A DNA stretch of 64,000 bases from Microbacterium sp. AG1240. GTDB lineage: Bacteria > Actinomycetota > Actinomycetes > Actinomycetales > Microbacteriaceae. The notes below the pieces were generated by a model, which saw nothing but the letters and a program-made list of their open reading frames with translations, was not told the DNA's origin and ran no database searches. The stretch is taken from the NCBI RefSeq assembly GCF_003635115.1, contig NZ_RBXJ01000001.1, positions 682,001 to 746,000 on the forward strand. The letters are read 5' to 3'. The translations under genes were made by a program, and so were the position numbers. Of this stretch, positions 7,997-16,307 are shown piece by piece; position 1 is the stretch's first letter; each line of letters opens with the position of its first letter.

Positions 7997-8500
7997 GTGC
8001 GAGCCCTGACCGAAGAAGAAGTACGCGATTCGTTCGTGAACGCGACGACCGACGAGCGTCGGGTCGCCGCGATGCCCATCGACTTCCTGCTGCTGGACTG
8101 GGATCACCTCGACTTCCTCGCGTGGCGCGATCCGCACAACCGCGGGCGCGGCTACATCGTGATGGAGCACGAGGGCGAGCCGGTCGGCGTCGTGCTGCGG
8201 GGTGCGGAGGGTTCGTCGCGCGCGAGATCGGCGATGTGCAACCTGTGCCACACGATGCAGCCGGCCGATCAGGTGTCTCTGTTCAGCGCGCGCAAGGCCG
8301 GGCGCGCCGGCGCCGCCGGCGACAGCATCGGCACCTACATCTGCGCCGACCTCTCGTGCCACGAGAACGTGCGGCTGGCGATGCCGCTCGCGCCGAGCGA
8401 GGTGCGCGCGAGCGTCGACCGCCGCATCGACGGCACTCGCCGCCGCACCGAGGCCTTCGTGGACCGCGTTCTCGAGCCCGCCGGCGCCGACGCCTCCTGA
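7997..8500 (+). CDS. FBP-domain (EF-G-binding-type treble-clef) zinc protein
   Basis: The likely start is GTG 7997, giving 167 residues from VRALTEEEVRDSFVNAT. The C-terminal half has the paired zinc ligands of the FBP C-terminal treble clef, MCNLCHTMQ and YICADLSCHENVRL (C-x2-C and C-x4-C-x1). These are related to the FusB/FBP proteins that bind elongation factor G. In staphylococci FusB rescues EF-G from fusidic acid; the role of actinobacterial homologues is unproven. Longer in-frame extension upstream runs through the purine-rich repeat and is not credible. tRNA-Tyr follows 93 bp downstream. Confidence 0.85.
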   Translation: MRALTEEEVRDSFVNATTDERRVAAMPIDFLLLDWDHLDFLAWRDPHNRGRGYIVMEHEGEPVGVVLRGAEGSSRARSAMCNLCHTMQPADQVSLFSARKAGRAGAAGDSIGTYICADLSCHENVRLAMPLAPSEVRASVDRRIDGTRRRTEAFVDRVLEPAGADAS

Positions 8501-8593
8501 CGCGTCCGACGTGGTTCGGAGCAGGTCGCGCGGCAGAGTAATATGGTTTCTCGCGCCTCCGGTCGACTGAGAAAGCCGGGCGGGTGCGCACCT

Positions 8594-8675
8594 GGCGAGT
8601 TACCCAAGCGGCCAAAGGGATCTGACTGTAAATCAGACTGCATTGCATTCGGGGGTTCGAATCCCTCACTCGCCA
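8594..8675 (+). tRNA. tRNA-Tyr (anticodon GTA)
   Basis: Acceptor arms GGCGAGT (8594-8600) and ACTCGCC (8668-8674) pair perfectly, with discriminator A8675. The anticodon stem-loop CTGACTGTAAATCAG carries GTA. The long variable arm (class II) and the T arm GGGGGTTCGAATCCC fit tyrosine. CCA is not encoded. It marks the left border of the accessory island. Confidence 0.97.
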
Positions 8676-8706
8676 CCGAGGGGTGTACGTGAATCTGGAC
8701 CAGAAA

Positions 8707-8719
8707 TGTTCGCGTATCT
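8707..8719 (+). repeat. Left copy of a 13-bp inverted repeat bracketing the island
   Basis: TGTTCGCGTATCT lies between tRNA-Tyr and its terminator. Its exact reverse complement occurs at 19008-19020, at the right limit of the accessory genes. The role (boundary, attachment or chance) is not established. Confidence 0.4.
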
Positions 8720-8739
8720 GACCTAGAGAACACACCAAA

Positions 8740-8772
8740 CAAGAAAGCCGCCCGATTCGGGCGGCTTTCTTG
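8740..8772 (+). terminator. Rho-independent terminator of tRNA-Tyr
   Basis: A perfect stem CAAGAAAGCCGCCC-gattc-GGGCGGCTTTCTTG with a T-rich 3' arm, 65 bp after the tRNA. It may act in both directions. Confidence 0.85.
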
Positions 8773-8890
8773 TTGTTCGGGGCATCGAGCGAGTCTTCGA
8801 GACACGCGACGGTGCTGCCGGCACGCCTGTTCCGCGTTTCCGGGCACGCCGATACCGCCCTTGTCAGGGGCGGCTGGCGAAGTGTTCAGT

Positions 8891-9304
8891 TCAGACGAGC
8901 GCGGGAACGCCGGGAGGTGCGCCGCTGGTTTGATAGCGGGCTGTTCGGCTGGCGGGGACGCCCTTGCGGCTGCGGCGGCGGGGCGCGGCCGGGGCGAGTC
9001 GCGGTGTGCGCTTGCGGCGCTCGGTCGCGGCGGGCGCCGGTTCCGTCTCGTCGTAGTGCTCGGCCATCCACGCGTGGATGCGGCGAGAGTTGGTAGCGGC
9101 GACACCGAGGAGTGCGAGGAACGTCTGTGCCGCGGTGCCACGCAGGCGTCGTCGGGCGGAGTCGCCGACGCCGCCGTTCGCGTCGTCCTTGAGACTGGCC
9201 GCGGACCCGACCCGACCGCTCACCGCGGCGCCACCGACCACTGCGTCTATGAAGTCCGCGAGGTCACCGACGGAACGGCAGGTCGCGCCGTCTGGGTAGG
9301 TCAT
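8891..9304 (-). CDS. Hypothetical island protein (137 aa)
   Basis: Unknown function. The protein starts MTYPDGATCRSVGDLADFIDAVVGG, has a helical middle (AAQTFLALLGVAATNSRRIHAWMAEHYDE) and a basic, Arg/Pro-rich C-terminal 45 residues that could contact nucleic acid. Its ATG overlaps the stop of the next upstream gene (9301-9304), so the two are translationally coupled. Third positions are GC-rich, supporting coding. It lies on the opposite strand to the restriction-like operon and shares its divergent promoter region. Confidence 0.65.
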   Translation of the reverse strand: MTYPDGATCRSVGDLADFIDAVVGGAAVSGRVGSAASLKDDANGGVGDSARRRLRGTAAQTFLALLGVAATNSRRIHAWMAEHYDETEPAPAATERRKRTPRLAPAAPRRRSRKGVPASRTARYQTSGAPPGVPALV

Positions 9305-9567
9305 GCGCGAAGCGATGGTGCACGCCGACTCACCGAGCGCGCGCTGCGTGCCTTGCGACCGTCACCAGCGGCGGACCACGAACGCGTCAGCGCGCGCACC
9401 TGGGCTATCAAAGTCTCAGCCAGTGGGCACGAGAGGGCGCTGACAGCGCGGTCCTGGAGGACATCGTGGACACGGCGCTTGAGGCTCATCTGGACGGGCG
9501 ACTCCTCCGCCACCCGTGACCCGGCCTCTACGGTGTCGCCGAGTGCTGACTGTCGGTAGCGCGCCAT
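9301..9567 (-). CDS. Small hypothetical island protein (88 aa)
   Basis: Starts MARYRQSALGDTVEAGSRVAEESPVQ at the ATG complementary to 9565-9567. It is a mostly helical, basic protein with a Ser/Arg-rich tail and no recognised motif. It is the first gene of a two-gene minus-strand unit (4-bp overlap with the 137-aa gene). Its start is 68 bp from the start of the divergent methylase-like gene, with a perfect dyad between them. A control-protein role is possible by analogy with restriction systems, but no HTH is evident. Confidence 0.6.
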   Translation of the reverse strand: MARYRQSALGDTVEAGSRVAEESPVQMSLKRRVHDVLQDRAVSALSCPLAETLIAQVRALTRSWSAAGDGRKARSARSVSRRAPSLRA

Positions 9568-9588
9568 AGGGTAAGCGATAGCGGGAGA

Positions 9589-9602
9589 GTGCGATGTCGC
9601 AC
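9589..9602. promoter_or_regulatory. Dyad in the divergent promoter region of the restriction-like locus
   Basis: GTGCGA-TG-TCGCAC is a perfect inverted repeat within the 68-bp gap separating the two divergent island operons. Its position fits an operator for either or both; no binding protein is identified. Confidence 0.4.
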
Positions 9603-9635
9603 GCGATGGGGAGCGCCCGCGCATAGGGGATATGG

Positions 9636-10328
9636 ATGACGACGCTCACACAGACAGGACGAGCAATGAACAGCGCGCCAAACGAGGGCCATCGCGGGCA
9701 AATCAAGTCCCGCGAGCGCGTGCGGGACCTGGCAGAGGTGTACACGCACCACCGCGAGGTCAACGCGATGCTCGACCTCGTCCCGGACATGTTCCCGACG
9801 GCCGAGAACCCGGGGAACACCGACCGGAAGTTCCTCGAGCCCGCATGCGGCTCGGGCAACTTCCTTGAGGAGATTCTGCAGCGCAAGCTCGCTTTCGTCA
9901 CCACCGAGCGCTACGGGATGGGGCAACGCTACGAGCACCGCATTCTTCGCGCCCTCGCCAGCATCTACGCCGTTGACATCAATGACGAGAACGTCGAAGA
10001 ATCCCGGGACCGCCTGCGCGCCGTCATCAACTCCCACATCGACAACGACATGAACACCAAGGCCGTTTCGTCGGCGTTTTCCGACGCAGTGGACGTCATC
10101 CTGACGACCAACATCGTCCTGGGCGACACCATGAGTAAGCGGGCAGACATCACCTTCGTCGACTACAAGGCAGGCAAGGGCGGCACCTTCACCCGTGAGT
10201 GGGCAACCCTCGACTCGCACAACGAAGGCCTGTTCGCCATGTTCGCACCGGTCGATGAGACCCCTGTGCACTACCGCGACCTCCTCGCCAACCCTGGCCC
10301 CACGACTGCGAAGGCGACCACTCGATGA
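9636..10328 (+). CDS. N6-adenine methylase-like protein with motif I only
   Basis: The 230-residue protein carries a clear SAM-binding motif I, FLEPACGSGNFLEEIL (about residues 66-81), and an acidic motif II-like strand SIYAVDINDENVEESRDRL. It lacks the catalytic [DNS]PP[YF] motif IV. It resembles the N-terminal part of type I/IIG DNA methylases. The second gene of the operon supplies an NPPF motif, so a two-subunit or divided methylase is plausible. ATG 9636 has an AGGGGA upstream; MNSAPNEG at 9666 is an alternative start. Its stop overlaps the next start by four bases (ATGA). Confidence 0.75.
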   Translation: MTTLTQTGRAMNSAPNEGHRGQIKSRERVRDLAEVYTHHREVNAMLDLVPDMFPTAENPGNTDRKFLEPACGSGNFLEEILQRKLAFVTTERYGMGQRYEHRILRALASIYAVDINDENVEESRDRLRAVINSHIDNDMNTKAVSSAFSDAVDVILTTNIVLGDTMSKRADITFVDYKAGKGGTFTREWATLDSHNEGLFAMFAPVDETPVHYRDLLANPGPTTAKATTR

Positions 10329-11857
10329 GCATGACCGCCACCTCCCGACGGCACATCCCGGACATCCTCGACTGCCTCGCGCAACTCTCGAACGACGAGG
10401 TCCCCACCCCTCCGAAGTTCGCGAACCAGATGCTCGACCTCCTCCCCGACGAGGTATGGAGTGACCCGAACCTGAAGTGGCTCGACCCGTTCGTGAAGTC
10501 CGGGGTCTTCCTGCGTGAGGTCGCCACCCGCCTCCTCTCAGGTCTCGCCGAATGGGAACCGGACTTTGAGAAGCGACGCGACCACATCTTCCGCAACATG
10601 CTTTACGGCACCTCCATCACCGAGATGACCGGACTTCTTGCGCGGCGCAGCCTCTACTACTCGCGCGACGCGTCGGGGGAAACGTCCGTCGTCAAGTTCG
10701 CGAGTCCTGACGGCAATGTGCCGTTCGTACCGGCAAAGCACGCGTTCAAGAAGGAGCGCTGCGTCATCTGCGGCGCGCCCGAGGACCTTGAGCGCGGCGA
10801 CTCACGCGAGAACCACGCGTACTCGTTCATCCACGGGGCCTACCCCACCGAGGAGCTGAAAGACATGAAGTTCGACGTCATTGTCGGAAACCCGCCGTTT
10901 CAAATCGACGACGGCGGGCACAACGCGAGTGCAACGCCGATTTACCAGCACTTCGTCGAAGCAGCCATCGACATGGACCCGCGGTATGTGCTGATGATTA
11001 CGCCGTCTCGCTGGTTCGCCGGCGGCAAGGGCCTCGACAAGTATCGCGACCGCATGCTCAACGACCGACACATGCAGAACTTGGTGGACTACCCCAAGCT
11101 GTATGACGGGTTCCCTGGCGTCAAGATTCGTGGCGGTGTCTCCTACTTCCTTTGGAGCCGGGACTACGACGGGCCCTGCAGCATTCAGACCATGTGGGAC
11201 GGCAAGCCGGTGGGTGAGCCTGTGGCGCGGTACCTCAACGCGTATGACGTCCTTGTCCGACGCAACGAGGCCGTGTCTATCCTCGAGAAGGTCCGTGCGA
11301 AGAACGAACCCACCCTGAACAATCGCGTTTCGAGCGCGAAGCCGTTTGGTCTCAGAACCTTCTTCCACGGGGCGCCGAAGCCGGACGGCATGGCCGAGCC
11401 CGTCAAGCTGTATGGCTCGCAGCGGGTCTCCTGGGTGGAGCGGGCAAGTATCCCGCAGAACGATGCGTGGGTCGATAACTGGAAAGTGCTCATGACGCGT
11501 GTACAGGGCACCAGCTCGGCGGTTGAGACTCAGTTCCTGGGCAAGCCGATTGTCGCCGCGCCCAAGAGCGCCTCCACTGAGAGCTACGTTGTTGCCGGCC
11601 GCTTCGACGGGTTCGCGGAGGCCGAGTGGTATGCGGCGTATCTCCGGACACGATTCGCTCGCTTCCTCGTGTCGCTACGGAAGTCGACACAAGACGCGGC
11701 GCGCGGTGTCTACTCGTTCATCCCTGACCTGCCGATGGACCGTCAGTGGACGGACGAGAAGCTTTACGAGCGGTATGGACTCAACGCAGAGGAAATCGCG
11801 TTCATCGAGTCGCAGGTGCGCGAGATGCCGGCGAACGGCGAGGCGGTGGAGGAGTGA
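10325..11857 (+). CDS. Eco57I-type DNA methylase-domain protein
   Basis: A 510-residue protein with catalytic motif IV, FDVIVGNPPFQID (NPPF at residues 189-192), as in Eco57I/type IIG adenine methylases. The motif I position reads WLDPFVKSGVFLREV (about 52-66), where the usual GxG is degraded to KSG. A C-x2-C pair (CVICG, residues 146-150) suggests a zinc knuckle between the motifs. The C-terminal half includes FPGVKIRGGVSYFLW and probably forms the target-recognition region. It is translationally coupled at both ends. With the preceding motif-I protein and the following helicase it forms one functional unit (inference). Confidence 0.82.
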   Translation: MSMTATSRRHIPDILDCLAQLSNDEVPTPPKFANQMLDLLPDEVWSDPNLKWLDPFVKSGVFLREVATRLLSGLAEWEPDFEKRRDHIFRNMLYGTSITEMTGLLARRSLYYSRDASGETSVVKFASPDGNVPFVPAKHAFKKERCVICGAPEDLERGDSRENHAYSFIHGAYPTEELKDMKFDVIVGNPPFQIDDGGHNASATPIYQHFVEAAIDMDPRYVLMITPSRWFAGGKGLDKYRDRMLNDRHMQNLVDYPKLYDGFPGVKIRGGVSYFLWSRDYDGPCSIQTMWDGKPVGEPVARYLNAYDVLVRRNEAVSILEKVRAKNEPTLNNRVSSAKPFGLRTFFHGAPKPDGMAEPVKLYGSQRVSWVERASIPQNDAWVDNWKVLMTRVQGTSSAVETQFLGKPIVAAPKSASTESYVVAGRFDGFAEAEWYAAYLRTRFARFLVSLRKSTQDAARGVYSFIPDLPMDRQWTDEKLYERYGLNAEEIAFIESQVREMPANGEAVEE

Positions 11858-14394
11858 GCGTCAACCCGAACGACCCGACCGTTCCGAAGCGCGTCTACGC
11901 GGTGACTGCTGACGGCGGGCGTGACGTCAAGTGGACCCGCGATGTGAACGGCACCATCATCACGGGAACTGGGCGCATCAAGGTCGGCGACACGACCCTC
12001 GGTGAGGGCAAGCAGCGCGTCAAGCAGTGGGCCGGAACGATGTTCCCCGGGCTCGCTGGCGTGGACATCCTGCTCGATGAGTTGGCGGACAAGCCGGACG
12101 GCACCTACTTCCGCGACCTTCAGGTCCACAAGGTTCTCACGGACGCGGGCGTTCGGCGTGACCAGGAGTGGTTCGAGGGCACTCTCGACGAGGTGCGCGC
12201 GGCCATCGTCGCGGTCCGGCAGGGGCGGCCGTATGACGTGAAGCGCGTGCTGGACTTCGGCCTTCGGCCGGAGCAGCAGGATGCCGTGGACATCACGGCC
12301 GGTTATTTCCGTGAGCACGCCGCCGAAAGCGGCCCGTCTCACTTCCTGTGGAACGCGAAGATGCGGTTCGGGAAGACGTTCACGACCTACAAGCTCGCCG
12401 CCGACATGGACTGGTCGCGAGTGCTCGTGCTCACCTACAAGCCGGCAGTGCAGTCGGCGTGGAAAGACGACCTCGCCTCGCACGTCGACTTCGCCGACTG
12501 GGAGTTCATTGACCGGGGCGTTGACAGCGATGATGCCGACAGCATCGCTTCGGGCGCAGACCCGTTCGTATGGTTCGCGTCGTTCCAGGACCTCAAGGGA
12601 AAGACGTCCGACGGGCGCATTAAGAAGCACAACGAGACGATTCACCTCGTCGACTGGGACGCCATCGTCATTGACGAGTACCACTTCGGCGCGTGGCGCC
12701 AGACAGCGCGCGACCTTTACGACCCGACCGAGAAGGCGCTCGCCGAGGAGGAAGCGCCCGAGGACGACATCGTCGAGCAGGACTTCGGTCTGAAAGCCAA
12801 GCACTACCTCTATCTCTCGGGCACCCCGTTCCGCGCAATCACGAATGGCGAGTTCACCGAAGACCAGGTCTTCAACTGGACGTACATCGACGAGCAGCGG
12901 GAGAAGGAGGGCTGGGACGACCCCGAACAGGAGAACCCCTACCTCGAGCTGCCGCGGATGGAGATGTACACCTACCGGATGGGCGCCGCCGCTGAGCAGT
13001 GGGCTGACGACGGCGAGTTCAACGGGTTCTCCCTCAACGAGTACTTCCGTGCCCGCAAGGTCGACGGAGCTGGCAAGAACGACTACGAGTTCAAGGACAA
13101 AGACCGGGTTCTCGAGTTCCTCGAGATGCTGCGCGGGAAGCTGTCCGACCAGCAGAAGACTCACATCATCGCTGGGCAGAAGCCGCCCTTCCCGTACGAG
13201 TCCGCCCGATTCTCCGCCGGCATCCGCCACACCGTCTGGTACATGGACGACGTCGCTGCCTGCTACGCGATGAAAGACCTCCTGGAGACTCATCCGTACT
13301 TCAAGGACTACGTCATCCACGTCGCTGCGGGCACTCGTGCCGGTCAGGGAGCGAAAGCGAAGAAGCCCGTCGAGGACGCCATCGCGAAAGCGGAGCGCGA
13401 CGGTAGCGCGGGTTCCATCACCCTCTCGTGCGGGAAGCTCATGACCGGTGTGACCATCAAGCAGTGGTCCGCCATCTTCATGCTCAGAAGCCTGAAGAGT
13501 CCGGAGTCGTACTTCCAGGCCGCGTTCCGCGTGCAGTCTCCGTGGGCCGTCACTCGCGCGGGCGAGCCGCGAGAGGTCGTGAAGCCGACCTGCTACGTCT
13601 TCGAGTTCGACCCGAACCGGGCGCTCAGCCTGCTCGCGGAGTACGGCACGAAACTCGCCAACAGCGAGAAGGACGTGCCCGAAAAGGTGCTGGGCGAGCT
13701 CATCAACTACCTCCCGATTTTCGCGTTCGATGGCGCCCGGATGGACCAGCTCGACGCGACCGAGGTACTCAACTGGGCATCCGCTGGCATCGGAGCGACC
13801 GCCCTCGCGCAGCGCTGGAACTCACCGCTTCTGGTCGATGTCAACGACACGACTCTGCAGAAGCTGCTCGACAGCCCGGACCTCCTCGCCTCCCTGGAGC
13901 AAATCGAGGACTTCCGCAACCTCACCACTGACGTGAGCAAGGTCATCACCACGAACCAGAAGCTCAAGGCGACCAAGCGGGAGAAGGCTGAGAAGGGCGA
14001 ACCGCTCGGCGATGACGACAAGCGAACGTCGAAGGAGAACGCGAGCAAACGCAAGGAGATTCGCGAGAAGCTGCAGAAGTTCATCGCGCGTGTTCCGGTG
14101 TTCATGTACCTCACCGACCACCGCGAGAGCGCGCTCGTCGACGTCATTACATCGCTGGACCCGGCGCTGTTCGAACGCGTCACAGGGCTCACCATCGCCG
14201 ATTTCGAGATGCTCGCCAGCATCGGCGTGTTCAACGCGCAACACATGAACTTCGCCATCCACCAGTTCCGGCAGTTCGAGAACGCGAGCCTCCGCTACGC
14301 CGAGGAGGACCCGACACAGACATTGCAGGGACGAGTCGGTGTGTGGGACACCGTTATCGAGTCAGATGATGCGGTTCCGGCGAGCGCATCGTGA
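11854..14394 (+). CDS. GIY-YIG/T5orf172-like domain fused to SF2 helicase
   Basis: The 846-residue protein starts at GTG 11854, inside the previous stop. Residues 1-120 resemble a divergent T5orf172/GIY-YIG-type nuclease (GRIKVGDTTLGEGKQRVKQ, then QVHKVLTDAGVRRDQEWF). The helicase core follows: Walker A MRFGKT (170-175), motif II DEYH (274-277), motif III LSGTPFR, and a motif VI region QAAFRVQSP. A Lys-rich helical segment lies near 700-750. The order methylase-methylase-nuclease/helicase suggests a restriction system that translocates on DNA and cleaves unmodified invaders. The GIY-YIG assignment is tentative because the signature tyrosines are not clear. Confidence 0.8.
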   Translation: MSVNPNDPTVPKRVYAVTADGGRDVKWTRDVNGTIITGTGRIKVGDTTLGEGKQRVKQWAGTMFPGLAGVDILLDELADKPDGTYFRDLQVHKVLTDAGVRRDQEWFEGTLDEVRAAIVAVRQGRPYDVKRVLDFGLRPEQQDAVDITAGYFREHAAESGPSHFLWNAKMRFGKTFTTYKLAADMDWSRVLVLTYKPAVQSAWKDDLASHVDFADWEFIDRGVDSDDADSIASGADPFVWFASFQDLKGKTSDGRIKKHNETIHLVDWDAIVIDEYHFGAWRQTARDLYDPTEKALAEEEAPEDDIVEQDFGLKAKHYLYLSGTPFRAITNGEFTEDQVFNWTYIDEQREKEGWDDPEQENPYLELPRMEMYTYRMGAAAEQWADDGEFNGFSLNEYFRARKVDGAGKNDYEFKDKDRVLEFLEMLRGKLSDQQKTHIIAGQKPPFPYESARFSAGIRHTVWYMDDVAACYAMKDLLETHPYFKDYVIHVAAGTRAGQGAKAKKPVEDAIAKAERDGSAGSITLSCGKLMTGVTIKQWSAIFMLRSLKSPESYFQAAFRVQSPWAVTRAGEPREVVKPTCYVFEFDPNRALSLLAEYGTKLANSEKDVPEKVLGELINYLPIFAFDGARMDQLDATEVLNWASAGIGATALAQRWNSPLLVDVNDTTLQKLLDSPDLLASLEQIEDFRNLTTDVSKVITTNQKLKATKREKAEKGEPLGDDDKRTSKENASKRKEIREKLQKFIARVPVFMYLTDHRESALVDVITSLDPALFERVTGLTIADFEMLASIGVFNAQHMNFAIHQFRQFENASLRYAEEDPTQTLQGRVGVWDTVIESDDAVPASAS

Positions 14395-14972
14395 GCAAGT
14401 GGGAGTGGACTCCAGACACGACCTGGGCCATGGTGGGCGCACTTCGCGCGGCCGCGGCAGTCTTGGTCGCGCTTGTCGCCGCGGCGTTCGTCATCTGGCA
14501 GGTCCGCCAGACGCGCCTGCTGGCGCAGGAGCAGGCGCGACCGTACGTCTCCGTCTGGGTTGAGGTCGACAAGGAAACTCGGTCGACAATCGAACTTCAC
14601 ATCAAGAACACGGGCCATACAGCAGCCAAGAACATCAAGGTCGCGCTGACGCCCGCCCACGAATGGGCCAGAGGAACGCCCGGGATGAGCTTCATGGACG
14701 CGCGGGTCTTCACGCGAGGGCTCCCCACCATGCCGCCGGGCATGGACGTGACACTCGCCATGGAGTTCACGAGTGACATCGCGGACCAGGACCCGGTCAT
14801 CTACACAGCCGTCGTCACCTATGACGATTCGCTTGGCGCCCGCCTCTCAGACACGTTCGAACTAGACCCTCAGTACCTCGCCGGCGCCCTGTGGTTGGAC
14901 ACCCACGGAGTCCATCACCTCGCCAAGTCGGTCAGAGGTATCGCCAAGAAGATGGGCGTGCAGAGCTTCTAA
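14391..14972 (+). CDS. Membrane-anchored protein, fourth gene of the restriction-like operon
   Basis: The 193-residue protein starts at GTG 14391 within the helicase stop codon. One transmembrane helix (about residues 14-38, AAAAVLVALVAAAFVIWQV) is followed by a cytoplasmic or external beta-rich domain with IELHIKNTGHTAAKNIKVAL. That segment is typical of small immunoglobulin-like domains in uncharacterised membrane proteins found beside defence genes. Function is unknown. Tight coupling argues that it is made with the nuclease/helicase. It could tether the complex or act as a membrane effector (inference). Confidence 0.75.
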   Translation: MSKWEWTPDTTWAMVGALRAAAAVLVALVAAAFVIWQVRQTRLLAQEQARPYVSVWVEVDKETRSTIELHIKNTGHTAAKNIKVALTPAHEWARGTPGMSFMDARVFTRGLPTMPPGMDVTLAMEFTSDIADQDPVIYTAVVTYDDSLGARLSDTFELDPQYLAGALWLDTHGVHHLAKSVRGIAKKMGVQSF

Positions 14973-15057
14973 ACCACCTCATGAGACAGGGCCTCAGGGC
15001 TCGAACATATAGCCGAATGTTTTGCAGACCTTGTTGCGCAATGTCGGGGGCGCCGTC

Positions 15058-15133
15058 TAGGGTAGTACTCATACACACTGGCCCCTCTTCCGAGAGACGC
15101 TCCGTCGTCCTCACGGTAAGGGCCAGTTTTCTT
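15058..15133 (+). ncRNA. Predicted structured RNA upstream of the Abi_2/AbiF gene, with promoter and terminator
   Basis: TTGCGC (15034-15039) and TAGGGT (15058-15063), 18 bp apart, form a plausible promoter with a start near 15070. The following 60 bases fold as a three-way junction. An outer 8-bp stem ACTGGCCC/GGGCCAGT (15077-15084 with 15120-15127) encloses the hairpins CTCT-tccg-AGAG (15085-15096) and CCGT-cgtcctc-ACGG (15102-15116). The closing stem is followed by TTTCTTT, so it also works as an intrinsic terminator. It ends 16-20 bases before the Abi gene. AbiF-class HEPN proteins are known to associate with an adjacent structured RNA, which this fits. The fold was drawn by eye. Confidence 0.6.
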
Positions 15134-15148
15134 TGCCAGGATTGACCA

Positions 15149-16219
15149 GTGGTCTCCTACGACAAGCCGTTCCTCAACCTTCAGAGTCAGGTTCATCACC
15201 TGACTTCCAAGGGGCTTGATTGCGGCCCAGCGGACGAAGCCATGAAGGCGCTTCATGACGTCGGCTACTACAGGCTCACGGCCTACACCTATCCGATGCG
15301 CCGCCTGCTGCTCCCCGGTGAGCACCGTGACACCGACCATCAGTTCCGCGCCGATGAGTATGTCGACGGCGCCCAACTCTCTGATGGAATGGCACTCGCA
15401 GGATTCGATGCAAAGTTGCGCGGGTTCGCCTTCGACGGTCTTACTCACCTCGAGCTCGCGCTGAGGTTTCAGCTGGCGCACACGCTCGGGCGTCGCAGCC
15501 CTCGCGCGCATGTCACCCGCGACGACCTCGACGAGCAGGCTGCGGCCAAACCTGCTCCCCAACGTCATCGCGAAAAGTATTCGGACATGTACGAGTACTG
15601 GTGCGCAACCTACGACTCGCTTGTCAGTCGAGCCGGCGGCGAGGACTTCATTCGCCACTTCGACGCGAAGTACAGTGACGACGACCTTCCCGTCTGGATA
15701 GCGGTCGAGGTGTTCGACTTCGGTGCGCTGACCCGCCTGTACGGCCTCCTCAAGCGCAGCGACCAGAACGAGATATCACGCCGATTCGGTGTCACCGACG
15801 GTCGTCAGCTGCACGGCTGGCTGCAAGGTCTCAACCTCATTCGCAACCACGCGGCGCACCACAATCGCCTCTGGAATCGGAACCTCACCCACCGGCTGGC
15901 CGTGATTCCCCCGGGCGTACTCCTGCGCCCTGAGCTCCTTGCTCACCTCGGGAGTGTTCGGGACCGAGATAAGGTCTACCCGCACCTGGCAGTACTCGCA
16001 TACGCCCTCGGAACCTACGACTCCTCATTGAACTGGCACCGAACGCTGCGCACTCAGCTTCGGAAGTTCCCGAGTTCGGAACTACTCGACCAGATGCAGG
16101 GCATGGGAATGACCTCCGGTTGGGACGACGAAGACCTTTGGTCCCGCGAACCCGCCCCCGCCGCTGCGCTCCCCACGCCAACGAACCTCAAGCCGTTGAA
16201 ACCGAAGCGCGTTGCCTGA
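15149..16219 (+). CDS. Abi_2 (AbiD/AbiF-type) abortive-infection HEPN protein
   Basis: The 356-residue protein matches the Abi_2 family: KPFLNLQSQVHHLTSKG near the start, ALHDVGYYRLTAYTYPMR (about 35-52), and FDAKLRGFAFDGLTHLELALR (about 90-110). A HEPN ribonuclease motif, RNHAAHH, places Arg232 and His237 in R-x4-H spacing. Family members cause growth arrest on phage infection by RNA cleavage. Start GTG 15149 has AGG eight bases upstream. A predicted structured RNA lies immediately upstream, a possible antitoxin or guide-like partner. The gene stands alone downstream of the restriction-like operon. Confidence 0.88.
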   Translation: MVSYDKPFLNLQSQVHHLTSKGLDCGPADEAMKALHDVGYYRLTAYTYPMRRLLLPGEHRDTDHQFRADEYVDGAQLSDGMALAGFDAKLRGFAFDGLTHLELALRFQLAHTLGRRSPRAHVTRDDLDEQAAAKPAPQRHREKYSDMYEYWCATYDSLVSRAGGEDFIRHFDAKYSDDDLPVWIAVEVFDFGALTRLYGLLKRSDQNEISRRFGVTDGRQLHGWLQGLNLIRNHAAHHNRLWNRNLTHRLAVIPPGVLLRPELLAHLGSVRDRDKVYPHLAVLAYALGTYDSSLNWHRTLRTQLRKFPSSELLDQMQGMGMTSGWDDEDLWSREPAPAAALPTPTNLKPLKPKRVA

Positions 16220-16307
16220 CGTCGCCGCTCGCCACAGGACTTCCTCTACATCAGTTCGTCACCCCAGCAAACGCCGACGAGTCGCGTGCCACTAGGCGCC
16301 ACTTGCG

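Noticed and set aside
7622..8362. Long Pro/Ser/Leu-rich frames across the purine tract on both strands
   Set aside because: They are composition artefacts of a tandem repeat lacking stop codons. The real gene begins at 7997.
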